From: Aotearoamyces nothofagi
Lineage: Eukaryota; Ascomycota; Leotiomycetes; Leotiales; Tympanidaceae
Reading direction: 5' to 3'
Assembly (NCBI GenBank): GCA_015345905.1
Contig: JADDTR010000009.1
Span: 496,001-560,000 of the forward strand
Length of the DNA: 64,000 nt
The translations under genes and the position numbers were made by a program. Shown here one piece after another: positions 10,413 to 25,827 of the stretch (the stretch's first letter is position 1; every line of letters starts with the position of its first letter). Below the pieces are notes generated by a model. That model searched no databases and was not told the DNA's origin. It worked only from the letters and a program-made list of their open reading frames with translations.

Positions 10413-11246
10413 ATGGCTTCTGTTGTTTTCCAGCGAGGCGCGCGCGTTGCTCGTGCGACTTTCGGACCCACCCTGTCCGTCCCCAAAAGTATAAAGGCCT
10501 TCTCCCTCCCGTCCTGTCTTTCCAGTACCCCGCAGTCCCTCCACCACGCCTTTTCTCGCCGTCTATACTCCCAACACTCCAAGATGTCTGCCGCACCCTT
10601 CCTCGAGGTCCTGGCCAACCGCCGCACCTACTACCAGCTGGAGAAGAAGTCTCCCGTCTCCGATGCACGCATCCAGGAGATCATCACTTCGGTTATCCGC
10701 TCTGTTCCCAGCTCCTTCAACTCGCAGACCACTCGTGTCGTCCTTCTAGTCAAGGAGCACCACGACAAGTACTGGGAGATTGCGAAAGAGGTCCTCAAGG
10801 GCGTTGTTCCAGCCGAGCAATACCCCGCGACCGAGGCCAAGCTCAACGGCTTCAAGGCAGCATACGGCACAGTGAGTTCCTCCTTTGTCCTCTCTCCGAT
10901 TAATCAATTACTGACGTTTATCCTACAGGTTCTGTTCTACGATGACCGGCCAACAATCCAAGGCTTCCAGGAGAACTTCGCTCTCTACGCCGACCGCTTC
11001 CCAGTCTGGGCCACCGAGTCCAACGGCATGCACCAGCTGGCTGTCTGGGCCGCCCTCGAGGCCGAGGGCCTGGGAGCCAACCTCCAGCATTACAACCCCT
11101 TGGTCGATGCCAAGGTTGCTGCTGAGTGGAACATCTCTCTCGATTGGGAGCTGAAGGCTATGCTTGTCATCGGCACTCCTGTTGGAGAAGCTGGAGAGAA
11201 GACCTTCAAGCCAATCGAGGAGCGATTCAAGGTTTTCGGTGCTTAA
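10413..11246 (+). CDS. Nitroreductase family protein (Frm2/Hbn1-like), possible mitochondrial form
   Basis: Two exons, 10413-10871 and 10929-11246. From the ATG at 10413 it encodes 258 aa. From an internal ATG at 10584 (MSAAPFLEVLANRRTYY) it encodes 201 aa, the usual size of the Frm2/Hbn1 group. The core has the NRRTYY N-terminus, the VPSSFNSQTTRVV segment that lines the FMN site, ESNGMHQLAVWAALEAEGLGANLQHY, and the C-terminal VIGTPVG. The family reduces nitro- and quinone-type compounds with NAD(P)H and FMN, and in yeast is tied to lipid signalling and oxidative stress. The extra N-terminus (MASVVFQRGARVARATF ... RRLYSQHSKM) is basic, free of acidic residues and resembles a mitochondrial presequence, so two forms may be made. 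The 57-nt intron is a multiple of three without a stop, so retention would insert 19 residues. Confidence 0.88.
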   Translation: MASVVFQRGARVARATFGPTLSVPKSIKAFSLPSCLSSTPQSLHHAFSRRLYSQHSKMSAAPFLEVLANRRTYYQLEKKSPVSDARIQEIITSVIRSVPSSFNSQTTRVVLLVKEHHDKYWEIAKEVLKGVVPAEQYPATEAKLNGFKAAYGTVSSSFVLSPINQLLTFILQVLFYDDRPTIQGFQENFALYADRFPVWATESNGMHQLAVWAALEAEGLGANLQHYNPLVDAKVAAEWNISLDWELKAMLVIGTPVGEAGEKTFKPIEERFKVFGA

Positions 11247-13134
11247 GCGCACATCACACGATAGAGCCCATAGAGCGCGTTCTTAGAAAGAAAGGCGTCA
11301 TGAGATACGATAGATATAGATATCAATTAGAGAATCAAAAAACCATTCACTGAATTTTCGTTCCCTGGGATACTACGGCATTCTCTGTTACAGCTAGATG
11401 GGTAGATAGTGGCGTCATTCGACCGCTCGCAATTCACATTTTGATACAGTCCGTGCTAGGTAAGGTGGATATTGCGGATATTGCGGCGTCCAATTCCGTG
11501 CTGCCAACTGCCGTCCGCCCCTCCCTCAACCCCAAGCCAATCCGATGCCAATGCCAAATCAATGCCAAGTCGCACCTCCCCTCCACATTACTAACAATCC
11601 GATTAAGCTTTCTCTGTGCTCGAAATAACAGAGGTTAAACGATATGTCGCATAGGTATCTGCCACAGAGGGGATTCTCATGCTCGTCATGACATTTTCGA
11701 GGCACGATACAACAGAGTGTCTTTTTCTTTCGTCTTGCGTAAATACGCTCTGCTATGTACTTATGTCTATCTCTTCTACTAACCCTTCCTGCTGTATTGT
11801 TAAGGCAGATGACGGGTGTTCTATGTGCTTCGTCGTGCATGGCGAGGGATCGACGCTATATTATACGAAGCTCGTCCACGAGTTACAGTGTGCCAGTTAC
11901 TAATAGACAAGATTACTTCAAACCCTCAAGAAGGAAAATGTAACGAAATTGTTATTTTGTCTTTGGCTCACAGATAGCGATATTTCTAAAAGATGATGGG
12001 GTGTGCAAGATGCATCTCTTCTGAGAGAAGCTCTATCTGAATATCTAGAATAGGTCCGGCAGGGTCATTTTTCCTTCTAAACTATCGGTGCGAGATTATC
12101 GACAAGAAATTGCAACAGCAAGAAGATCGAAGTTTTATAAGGACCCATCCAGGCTGAAGCGACTTTGCAATCATAGGAAGACATTGGCGACGAGAAGAGG
12201 GCGGAGGCCGAAATCTCCCAACTTGGTTCCTATCATGTAATCGAAGCATAGCATAAATCCTATCAGGAAGAACCACAAGAGCCAGCATGCGGGATCATCC
12301 TGGATCGCGAAGAGAATGCCATGGTCGATATCCTTTCGAGGTTATACTGGACAGAGGGCGACATTTTCCATGCGACTCGAGGTCAAGGGAGGGCCTTGCT
12401 ATATTTCAACAATTTTAAGAACGAAAAACTCGTCAATTCCGGTTATATTTTGGAGTCGTATAAGAGGTTGATTATTAATATATATTTGTAGTCTGATTGC
12501 TGATCGTATTGCTTGTAGTGTGCCAGTTTCGATATATTCAAAGCAATAACCATTGACAACGAGCACTCTTACATATTGTTATTTGAGAGATTAGTTAAAT
12601 AGATAGGAAAGCTAGAAAAATCCCTGCTCGTGTTTGTTCAAGAAAGATGAGCCGGATCAATGTATTAATCCGAAGGTGAAGGGAGGGGACATTTAGTAAA
12701 AGGATAAGGCTTTGAGGGATAAAAGTGAAAGCGAGTTATCAATACAGCTATGAGATTGAAAGACAAGACAAGGCAAGTAAGACAGCATCTATTTAACAAG
12801 ATCAAAAGTTGTGTTGTATAGATACTCGGAAGACCTTCATCTATTGAAGGCGAGGCTTTGGTAATAGGTAAAACACAGGCTGTCTTCTAGACATAAGTCA
12901 TAGATTAGTTGAAGAGAACATAACTATAAGCTTTTGGACTCATGAATTAAATCCTCCGTGTTTTAAAGTAACCTCCCGTAACCCCCTGAGGTAATATAAT
13001 TGATGCCTTACATGTTCGGCGTGGTTGCGGCCGCTAGCGCCGTGCATTGTTTTAGCGGTGACGAAAAAAGTTCCCGCGTCTTGAACTTTTGGTGAAGTAA
13101 AGTCGGCAACATCAACCACATCACATCAGTTGCA
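11247..13134. other. AT-rich intergenic region, nothing recognised
   Basis: 1.9 kb between the nitroreductase and DBP9. Open frames are short and not protein-like on either strand. The stretch 12000-12450 is less AT-rich than its surroundings but gave no recognisable domain when read in all frames. The last 50 bp before 13135 is the DBP9 leader. Confidence 0.5.
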
Positions 13135-15096
13135 ATGATGAAACGCAAACTGGATTCCAATGATGTACCAGTACCAGTGTCTGAGGCAAAAACTAGTTTG
13201 AAGGACCAGTCTTTCGCCAGTCTCGGCTTGGATCCACGATTGCTACAAGGCATAGCGAAGCAAAACTTCGAGAAGCCAACCCCCGTACAGAGCAAAGCTA
13301 TACCGCTGGCGCTTGAAGGAAGAGATGTTTTGGCAAGGGCAAAGACTGGGACTGGAAAGACGGCTGCATACCTGCTTCCTATCTTGCACTCTATCTTGAA
13401 GCGAAAAGAGGTACTATCCCATATATAACTGTTTGTCTGCCCAAGCTAATCTTATCACTGTAGGCGTCCTCCCCACCATCCACATCCGCACTGATCCTCG
13501 TACCTACTCGCGAGCTTGCAGAGCAAGTATATAAAGCCGTGGAAGTATTCGCGGCTTTCTGTGCCAAGGATATCAGGGCTGTCAACCTTACCCAGAAGGT
13601 GTCAGATGCTGTGCAAAGATCTCTACTTGTGGATTCCCCCGACATTGTTATCGCCACCCCTGCTCGAGCATCGCTAAATCTCAACAACACTGCCCTTTCT
13701 CTCGAACACCTCGCACATCTCGTCATTGACGAAGCGGACCTTGTACTGTCATATGGTTATGATGAAGACTTGCAGAATGTTGCAAAGATAATGCCGAAAG
13801 GCGTTCAGACCATATTGATGAGCGCCACTTTGACAAGCGAGGTTGACACCTTGAAAGGCCTCTTCTGTAGAGATCCTGCAATTTTAAAACTCGAGGAAAA
13901 CGAGGCCGAAGGTGACGGAGTGAGCCAATATGTTGTCAAGTATGCTATTAAACTCCTTCAATTGCTCGCCTGTACTAACATTATCTAGGTGTGCTGAAGA
14001 CGAAAAGTTTTTGTTAATCTACGTCATATTCAAGCTGAAGCTTATCAAAGGCAAATGTATCATATTTGTCGGAGATATTGATCGATGCTACAGACTTAAG
14101 TTGTATCTTGAACAATTTGGCACGAAGAGCTGTATCCTCAACTCGGAGTTACCTGTCAATTCCCGTATCCATGTTGTTGAAGAATTCAACAAGAATGTAT
14201 ACGATATCATTATAGCTAGCGACGAGCATGAAATACTCGGCGAGGACGATGATGGGGAGAAAGCTGCTGTTGTGGAAGAGCTCCAAGATGAGCCGAGAAA
14301 GACATCTGAGGCTGCAGTCGGTAGTGAGGCTGCAGATGGAACAGCTGAGAAGGCTGAAGATGTCGACTCTGCTCCCGCACAGCCACCAAAAAAAAAACGA
14401 AAAGCTCCCAAGAGAGATAGGGAATATGGTATCTCTCGAGGAATTGACTTCAAGAATGTCGCTTGTGTCCTCAACTTCGATCTCCCAACATCTTCTAAAT
14501 CTTACACCCACCGAATTGGCAGAACAGCAAGAGGAGGACAGACTGGTATGGCTTTGTCGTTTGTTGTCCCAGCTGCACTTTACCGCAAGCACAAGCCGAC
14601 TAGCATTGAGTCTGCGAAAGATGACGAGGCAGTATTGGCAAAGATCATCAAGCATCAAGGAAAGAAGGGAAAGGATGTGAAGCCCTACAATTTCGATATG
14701 AAACAGGTCGAAGCATTCCGCTACAGAATGGGCGATGCCTTACGCGCCGTCACAAGAATTGCTGTCCGCGAAGCACGGACGAGAGAGCTCAGGCAAGAGC
14801 TGATGAAGAGTGACAAATTGAAAAGGCATTTCGAAGAGAACCCTAGTGATCTACATCATCTGCGCCATGACGGAGAACTACGACCTGCCCGTGTACAATC
14901 ACACATGAAGCACGTACCAGAATACTTACTCCCGAGAGAAGGAAAGAAGGCCATTACCGGGGATGTGGGCTTCGTTGGAATCAGGAAGACGAGCGAGAAT
15001 AGGATTAGGAAGGCAAGGGCTGCGAATAAAGCGAAGGGTAGAGGCAAAATTCTTAGAAGTAAGAGGGATCCTTTGAAGACCTTCAAATCGAAGTAG
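13135..15096 (+). CDS. DBP9: ATP-dependent RNA helicase Dbp9 (DEAD box)
   Basis: Three exons: 13135-13410, 13464-13939 and 13989-15096, giving 619 aa, normal for Dbp9. The Q motif lies in the FEKPTPVQ stretch. Motif I is AKTGTGKT at 69-76, motif Ia PTREL, motif II DEAD at 181-184, motif III SAT, and motif [12 protein letters not shown]. The Dbp9-specific insertion within the C-terminal RecA lobe is acidic and ends in a basic cluster ([16 protein letters not shown]) that would serve as a nuclear or nucleolar signal, followed by the diagnostic [18 protein letters not shown]. The tail is basic. The enzyme acts in 60S ribosomal subunit assembly in the nucleolus. The junctions KE/ASSPPST and VVK/CAEDEKF are supported by frame and splice signals. 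Confidence 0.95.
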
Positions 15097-15640
15097 CTAT
15101 TATGAGAGCAGTATTTATAATAGGAAATCAACAATATACCAAGACCGGCTGCAGTCAGCCGTGGCAATTCATGGTTGGTGAAAACCCACAAGGCCTTCGA
15201 TGCGTTTGACAACAGTTTCTTTGATGTTTTCTAGTATCTGATGGAAAGGCTTTCGTCTTCAACATTCCTGAGAATGTGTGTACGCTCCGATCAAGGTACT
15301 TTGTAGTTAATGCCCTCAAACTTTCTTTCAAAAGATATTTTCCTTTTACTTCCCTGTCAACCACTAGTGCACGAACTAGCTAAAACATTTCCAGCTACAT
15401 GCGTCAACTACATTCGAAGCTCCCACCGATATTTTACAAAAGATTTCTTTTTTTGTTGGTGGTGCTTTATATATTGCTCTGTAAAGGCCGTTCGCTGTCT
15501 TATATATCAGAAGCCCCTTTTAAGGATACGACTATTTCTGCTCGGCTGCTTGCTGTAGCTAAAAGTTCTGCGGTATAATTCTTTCCTTCTCTCATGAATC
15601 TAGAGAGATGGATGCTTCATGATCTTCTCTGTTACCTCTG
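15097..15640. other. Intergenic, 3' flank of DBP9
   Basis: AT-rich, no supported gene. It leads into the repeat region. Confidence 0.5.
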
Positions 15641-16112
15641 TATCTCTCTGGCTGTTCGGGTGGTGTTAGGGATCGCTGAGTACAAGTGAATGACCTGTTG
15701 ACTTGACGGTGATGTATTGCTCCTCTTTATATCTGGCTTTCTCTCTATTCCTTTATGTTTCTCTGCATGGTTTGGCGACGTTGAGTATCACAGAGTATAA
15801 ATGAATGGTCTGTTAACGGTAATGTATTGTATTTTCTTTTATATCTAGCTCTTTCTCTTTCTCTCTCTCTCTCTTTCTCTTTCTCTCTCTCTCTCTCTCT
15901 CTCGCGCGCTCTATGTTTCTCCGGCTGCCCAGGCGGCATTAGGTATCACCGAGTATAAGGAAACGATCTATTAGATTAGCGGTAATCCATTATTCCTTTC
16001 CATATCTAGCTCTCTCTGTGTTCCTCTGTATTTCTCCGGCTGTCCAAGCGGCATTAAGTATCACCGAGTATGAGTGAATGATCTGTCAACGATAATGTAC
16101 TGCTCCTTTCTA
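15641..16112. repeat. Diverged tandem repeat, about 115-bp unit, four copies
   Basis: Four imperfect copies share the order: CTCTGTATTTCTCCGGCTG-like, then GCGGCATTAGGTATCACC, GAGTATAAGTGAATGATCTG, CGGTAATGTATTG, and TCCTTTATATCTAGCTCTC. The anchor GAGTATAA-type motif occurs near 15678, 15792, 15951 and 16067. That is a spacing of 114, 159 and 116 bp, and the longer step is explained by a CT microsatellite expansion inside copy two or three. Copies differ at many positions, so the array is old. No coding potential is seen. Confidence 0.8.
15849..15903. repeat. CT/CTTT microsatellite inside the 115-bp array
   Basis: 55 bp of almost pure CT with occasional CTTT. It accounts for the longer spacing between repeat units. 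The minus-strand frame across it (all E, R and K) is an artefact. Confidence 0.9.
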
Positions 16113-16380
16113 TATCTATCTCTCTTCCGCCATCTCCCACTTAACCTTCTACATCTTCTCTGACTACTACTATCTTAAGGTAAAAAAGTCTAGTTTATTC
16201 TCATTACCTTTAGCTTGAGCATCGACATTTCCTTCGACTTTTACTCCCATCTCGACGTCACCAATTCTGCTTCTTTCTACAACCACGAACCCAACCCCTG
16301 AACGGCTTCACCAGCTTCTATTTCCCTCATGATAACAGCAAATCCTTCAACTCTGGCGAATTTATAGAAGGCCATTGTGT

Positions 16381-16765
16381 CTTTTAGTTCGACGTGACAA
16401 AGTCTGGTTATTTTCTATAACCTTTGACTTAAGTACAGATACACTATCTGTCTTTTCCCCCTATCTCGACGTCACAAAACATATAGTCCTAATCATTTTG
16501 CCAAAGACCTATTCCGCTTCTGTCTCGACATCTTTGACTTAAGGTCGGGTTTAATCTCTGTCCTTTCCCCTATCTCGACGTTACAAAATACATAGTTCTG
16601 ATCATTTTGCCAAAGACCTTTTCCGCTTCTGTCTCGACACCTTTGACTTAAGCTCGGATACTATCTCTGTCTCTTCCTCTATCTCGACGTCACAAAACCC
16701 TCAGTCCTAATTATTTTGCCAAAGACCCATTCCGCTTCTCCCAACGTCACAAAGTTCATCTGTCT
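16381..16765. repeat. 110-bp tandem repeat carrying TCGACGTCACAAAA
   Basis: About 3.3 copies. The sub-motif TTTGACTTAAG recurs near 16422, 16532 and 16641, and TATCTCGACGTCACAAAA recurs near 16461, 16571 and 16680, both giving a 110-bp period. Copies are better conserved than the 115-bp array upstream, so this amplification looks younger. Each unit contains CGACGTCAC, a sequence containing the ACGTCA core recognised by ATF/CREB-type bZIP factors. Further single copies of the motif occur at about 16250 and 16743. Confidence 0.82.
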
Positions 16766-17106
16766 CAACTATTTCATAGAAGGCTTTGTCTTCTATACCT
16801 ACTTGGGTAAGTATTTTCGTACGACACTATGTATTAACCAGTCGTATACCCGGATAACATTTCATTAACTACTACCCCACTTCCTACCCCGGCTATTTTA
16901 TTTTCTCGTCACTTGGATTTATCTGTCATTTGGGTTCGCGTCACTCGTGGATGTTTCGCCGCCGTACATACAGACCGTCATCTCCTACAGGCTAACTCAT
17001 GATGCAAGTAGACAATACTACGGCGAGCCCGACCGCAAGCTCTAGCTACTACTACATTATCCATCTTACCACAACAAAAGTCACCTTCACTTCCGATCCT
17101 TCCAAG
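16766..17106. other. Promoter and leader of the coiled-coil gene
   Basis: Sequence between the repeat array and the chosen start. A start at 16999 in the same frame is possible and would add 36 residues, but its context is poorer (C at -3) than that of the ATG at 17107 (A at -3). Confidence 0.45.
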
Positions 17107-20100
17107 ATGTATCGAAACGATCTTGCTGGCCAACCATATGAATTTCGGTCTGGATCTCAGCCTCTCCCATCACCACAAGGTCCTCGTCAGGAGTTAAGAG
17201 CCCAGAGCGTGCACCCTTTGCCACGGAATTCCTCAGCCTGGGCTTCGAATGGCTTAATTCCACTGAACGAAGACAATCAAGGAAGTTATGTAGGAACTCA
17301 TAATTTGGACGTCTCTTACCGCCGGGCCTCTGAATGGCCAGATGATGACTATTTTGGGTCGCACTCACTCCCTTTCCTGAAGAAGCGACCAGGAAGCCCA
17401 TCGCTGCTCCCTCCAAATTCAAAGCGCTGGCAACCAAGTCCTACTCGTGACTCGGGATTTTCAAGCCCACATACTTCACGCGGGCATCAGGCGGCACAGC
17501 AAATGGTCATTCCAGCAGTCAAAACCTTTGATTTAAACCCCAAAGATCGCCAGAATATTCCAGAAGGTTCACATAGTAATACTTTTAATTCTACTCCACG
17601 GCGACAAGGTCCCACAGCATATATTCCACCCGAGGATCCGCACGAATCGGTTCCCCCTCTTCCGAATACAATTCGACATCACAACAATGCCCAATCTTCT
17701 TCTCATGCACCACATGGGCTTCAGTTACTTCAACCATTCACCACCCCTAGATCAGGAAGTCTACCTCGTAATCCTCCTGGATTGGGTACAATGTCTCCAC
17801 CCGGCCTCACTCGAAGACAGATGGGGCTTGAGCATATAAACCCTTCTAGTAGACAACAAGCAGGTATAATGGGTACCAGCATGCAGTGTGCAAGAAGCGT
17901 TGCCCCGGGTTTTCGACAAGCTTCTAATCCATATCAGTCAAAAATCAATAATCCACCTAGCCATGCTTTTGGTTCACCTTCCCAAGGAAGTTCATTCGGC
18001 GGTAATCTTCAGCTCCAAAGTCCCTTATTTGGACCTAAGGGATCAAGAAAGGCTCATTTCTCTGGCGTCACAGAACCATATTTTTCGGAGCTTTTCCATG
18101 GAGCTAGGGACGACCACAGATCTCCACCTTTCAAGAAGAATGATTCCACACCTCGACAAAGCAAAATCATGGTATCACGTGAGTCTGGTCCCATACATCA
18201 TGGTCACGGACATATAGGATTCTCTGGCGATTCGCGACATGCTATAGCGGCCAACGACGGCGAAGTAAGTGATGATGACGAAACTTTTGAGCAGGTCATG
18301 GCGAGAGGACGAAAACATATTGGCTCTTATAAGCATGAAGTGGTAGAACGTACCTTGTCTACGAGCCATCATTTTAGTGGTCCCTCGTTAGCATTCAATG
18401 AGAATCGGCATAAGGATGGCGCTCTAGCTCGACATCTAGAGCTGGATAACTATGGTTATGCGCAGAATAGTGACGGCGATCTGAAGAGGAACCATACAAG
18501 CAATGGCAACAGAACATTGTCAGCCGAAATTATTGATCTCTCCACTCCTATTCCCACAAGGAATCAAAGGAATACTGTCACGAAGACGGAAGATCTCAGG
18601 CCCGAGAAGGGTCTACATGGAAAGGCTGCAACCCAAGTTGTGGTAGCGGAAAAAGCAAAGCTGAAACAGAAACAAGCAGCTGAGAAAATTGCTCGAGTTG
18701 AAAAGAAAGCTAAGCAGCAGAGAGAATATGACGAGCTTTTCGAAGAAGAGCCGGATGATTCAGAAACACAGAGTCGTCGAGAGGACGCAATACTAAAAGA
18801 AAGACGCAAGAAGGAGCTAGCTGAACATGCCAAAATTATTAAGAAACACCAGGAGGCAATGCAAGTAGAGCTCAAAGAGAGACGAAAATTATCTCTAGAG
18901 GAAGCAACTAAGAAGGCTGCGGAGGAAAAGGCTGCAAAACGGCTCGAGATGCGAGAAGCCAACAGAGAACAGCTAGAGCTTGATGATGCAAAGAGGCTTA
19001 TTGAAAAGCAGCAAGGTGCTCTGGAGAAGCTTCTCGCAAGTAGAAGCAAGCGCTTATCAAAAGAGACTGAGGTTCAGGAAGAGGATCTTAGTATTGTACA
19101 GCAGGAACAGGAAGACATCGACAAAGTAAAAAAGATGCTTCAAGACGCAAAGGATAGGGCCGTAACTTTAAAGGGGGTGAAGAGGAAGGATACAATGAGT
19201 CGTATGGCGCGTAACCCCTCTCATTCTATATCTGAGGAAGAGGAATCCAAGGATGAATCTATAGGTGGCCTATTCGTTCCAGACGACAACGAAGGAATTG
19301 CCCTGCCTAACGATGAGACTCCCAAGCCAACACGTGGCCCCTTAGATGGTGAGGCCAATTCTGGGAAGCTGGGATGCTCCGACTTGATTCAACGCACGGA
19401 TAGCAAAAATACCTCTGACTGTTTGCTAGATGTTGCGAGCGATGGCAGACGGCAAACACCAGCCCCGCGTCAATCAACTGCTGCCCGCCATCCTTCACCA
19501 GAATCTTTGTCTAACAACACGACGGCACTCAGATCCAAAAAGGGTTGGAAGGAAGCCCGGAAGGCTGAGCAGGAGAAGCGCACCGTGGATGAATTGGTAA
19601 AGAAAAGAATCAGTGAATTGGAAAGTAAAAAGCAGAGTGAGGAGAATGAGAGTAGCAAAGAAAGCACAGACCGGTTAGCAAGGATAGAGGCAGCGTTGGA
19701 AACGCTGGCGAGTCAGACACGTGCGCGGGTGGGTGACGAGCAATCAGTCCCTAAACCCAAACCTCAATCTCGCGGCAAGAAAGCGCCTATCAATCCATCA
19801 CAATCCTCTAAAGGTAGTGTTAATGGTCCTACAGTATCTCAGGTCTGTGCTGCTTTAGAATCTCATCCAGAGACTTATCCATCCGAGATCAAGCTGGTAT
19901 CTCAGGCTGAATCCAAGGCGGCAAAAAGAAGAGAAGTTGAAGCGTCACAAAAGGCAAAGGAAGAGAAATTGCGGAAGAGTCGATTAAAGAATAGGCATCG
20001 GACAGCCCAGAGAGCTCGCAAACGGCGGGAAGAAATAATCCGTGATAACGCCAAAGCTCTCCCAGAACCTGTTAGCGAAGATGAGATTCAGAGACGGCTT

Positions 20101-21643
20101 GATGAGTTCATGGAGAGGTTTGAGGTAAGTGCATTCATAGACTTGTTCTTTTCTACATCGCTGATATATCTTTTAGAAAGATCAAGAAGAGCGAGCTCGA
20201 CAAAGAGGACAAATTGACACTCAGGAAACGTCAGCTCAGGGGTCGCAGATGGAAGCATTCTGGTCTTCAGAACAAACCGCGCAAGATGATCAGCAAGGAT
20301 CCAGCCCTGTCGCCATTGCCGAAGAGGATGATGAGGAAAGTCTCGCCCAGAAGGCTGCGGAAGCAAACATTCGGGCCAGCATTAGTGAGCTGCAATATTT
20401 CAATTCTTCACGGAACGATTTTGCATCTGCAGCAGCAGTAAGAACAGTCAACGACCTTCCTGATGACAGTAGCGACGAGTCTGAAGAAGATCCTGATGAT
20501 ATTCCAATAGCCCGACCAATAAGATTGAACGAAGGCAACCAAGATCCATCAGATGATGTTGTGCAGGCGGATAGCAGAGGGCATAACAGTGTAGAAAATG
20601 CAGAAGTCTCTACTAATGAGCACTGGACAGAACTCCCTTCTCCTATAGATGCTCTTGATCCTGATGACTATAACACTCAGATTGTTGGCCCTATCACAGG
20701 CGTGTCTCAGCATACTTACAGTGGCTCCAATTCTACTCCACAGCTCCCAAAGTCATCAAATGCTTTAGCTCTCACTCCGTCAGACACTGATATGATGAGA
20801 ATTTATACAGTCAACCGACAGCTATGTGAAGGCCACATTGACGGACCAGTCATAGCAATCAAGATGTTTCACGATCGAGACACAGCAAACAAGTATGCCA
20901 AGAAAGAGACCATGAAGGCACGCTGGGGACCTGCTGATGAGTTCTCGAAAATGACAATCGGATACGATAAAGAGGGCCTTTTTTCCGGAAGGGCAACGAC
21001 AAATGATGAAGGAGGCCGGTCGGAGATGATATGGGTTATGTCATGCATCAAGTATGCAGGCGACCTAGATAATTTTGAGCGGAGAGAGATCAATCCGGTC
21101 TTCCCAAAGAAGTGTTTCTGGATCTTCGAGAATTGCACAAAGCGGAGGAGAAAGAAGATTGTCGTAGATATGACAGAGGATGAGGAGAGCGATAAAGAGG
21201 AGACCAATGCCATTACTGAAAATGATAATAATAGAGAGGAGGGAGAGGACGGCAAAGATCGGAGTGTATCTTCAGGCCAAGCGAACTCTGGTGGTGGGAA
21301 CGAAGATGATGTCCAAGCTAAACCAAAAGCAAAACCAGCTCGCAAGCCAATTCTAGTGCTACAAGACGAAGTCGTCCCTGTAGGCAACTATACCGACCGA
21401 GCCCTTGCCAACAAGCGTGCTTCCGAGCATTTTCTCAAACTCATCAAGCCCAAGACCCTCAATATCGATGACATCACCGAATACCACAATGTCTGCGAAA
21501 AGGAGGTACGGGAAGTAGTCGAACAGCTCAACCTCCCAGAATACGCTGATGAGTTTTTTGATGCCGAGAAGGATATCAAAGATACCGGAAAGGTAATACG
21601 TGTTTGGGTAAAAGATTTTATCATGCAGGGGCCTCTCAACTAA
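17107..21643 (+). CDS. Large coiled-coil protein of unknown function
   Basis: Two exons, 17107-20124 and 20177-21643, giving 1,494 aa (1,530 if the start is 16999). I do not recognise the family. Residues 1-500 are Pro/Ser/His-rich and probably disordered. Residues about 516-650 form a strongly charged K/E/A-rich coiled coil (AKLKQKQAAEKIARVEKKAK and on), with a second helix at about 806-874. A very basic patch at about 937-978 (RKSRLKNRHRTAQRARKRR) would suit nucleic-acid binding or nuclear import. After an acidic linker there is a more globular part at about 1208-1330, which starts DTDMMRIYTVNRQL, contains HDRDTANKYAKKE and ends in FPKKCFWIFENC. A C-terminal block at about 1410-1494 ends VIRVWVKDFI. 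The globular C-terminus looks like the conserved part. The gene follows a repeat-rich promoter and is tail to tail with SMC3. Confidence 0.75.
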
Positions 21644-22048
21644 CCCCCCAACTTAACGCTGCTCGGAATCATGAAGGCTCACTCAGGCTACAGTTAGCTA
21701 GAGGCAGCAGACATTCCTAGAAGCATCCACCAAAGATGCTAAAGCAGGTCAAGTTGTTAATCTAGATCAATGTCTTCTGTAGAGGAACCTTCTAAATAGA
21801 AATATCTTATTGACTCTTCAAGAACCGAATGAGATTCGTCTTAAAGCAATGCATCGTCTGAATGAATGTTACTAAGATAATTTGTTACACGACCAAAAAT
21901 AAATTCTTAAATGAGAGACAGAAGAAATTCTTATTCGTACAGGGATAATCCTAAAACGATGGGCCAAGTAGAGCCAAACGCCGTGATACCACTTCCCTCA
22001 ACCCACTTATTTACTACTAATCATATCCACGTTAAATTTGCATACGGT
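21644..22048. other. Convergent spacer before SMC3
   Basis: 405 bp tail-to-tail spacer, AT-rich, no supported gene. Confidence 0.55.

Positions 22049-25827
<3,779 letters not shown>

Noticed and set aside
12000-12450. Possible decayed transposable element between the nitroreductase and DBP9
   Set aside because: Base composition differs slightly from the flanks, but no domain, terminal repeat or target-site duplication could be seen in any frame.
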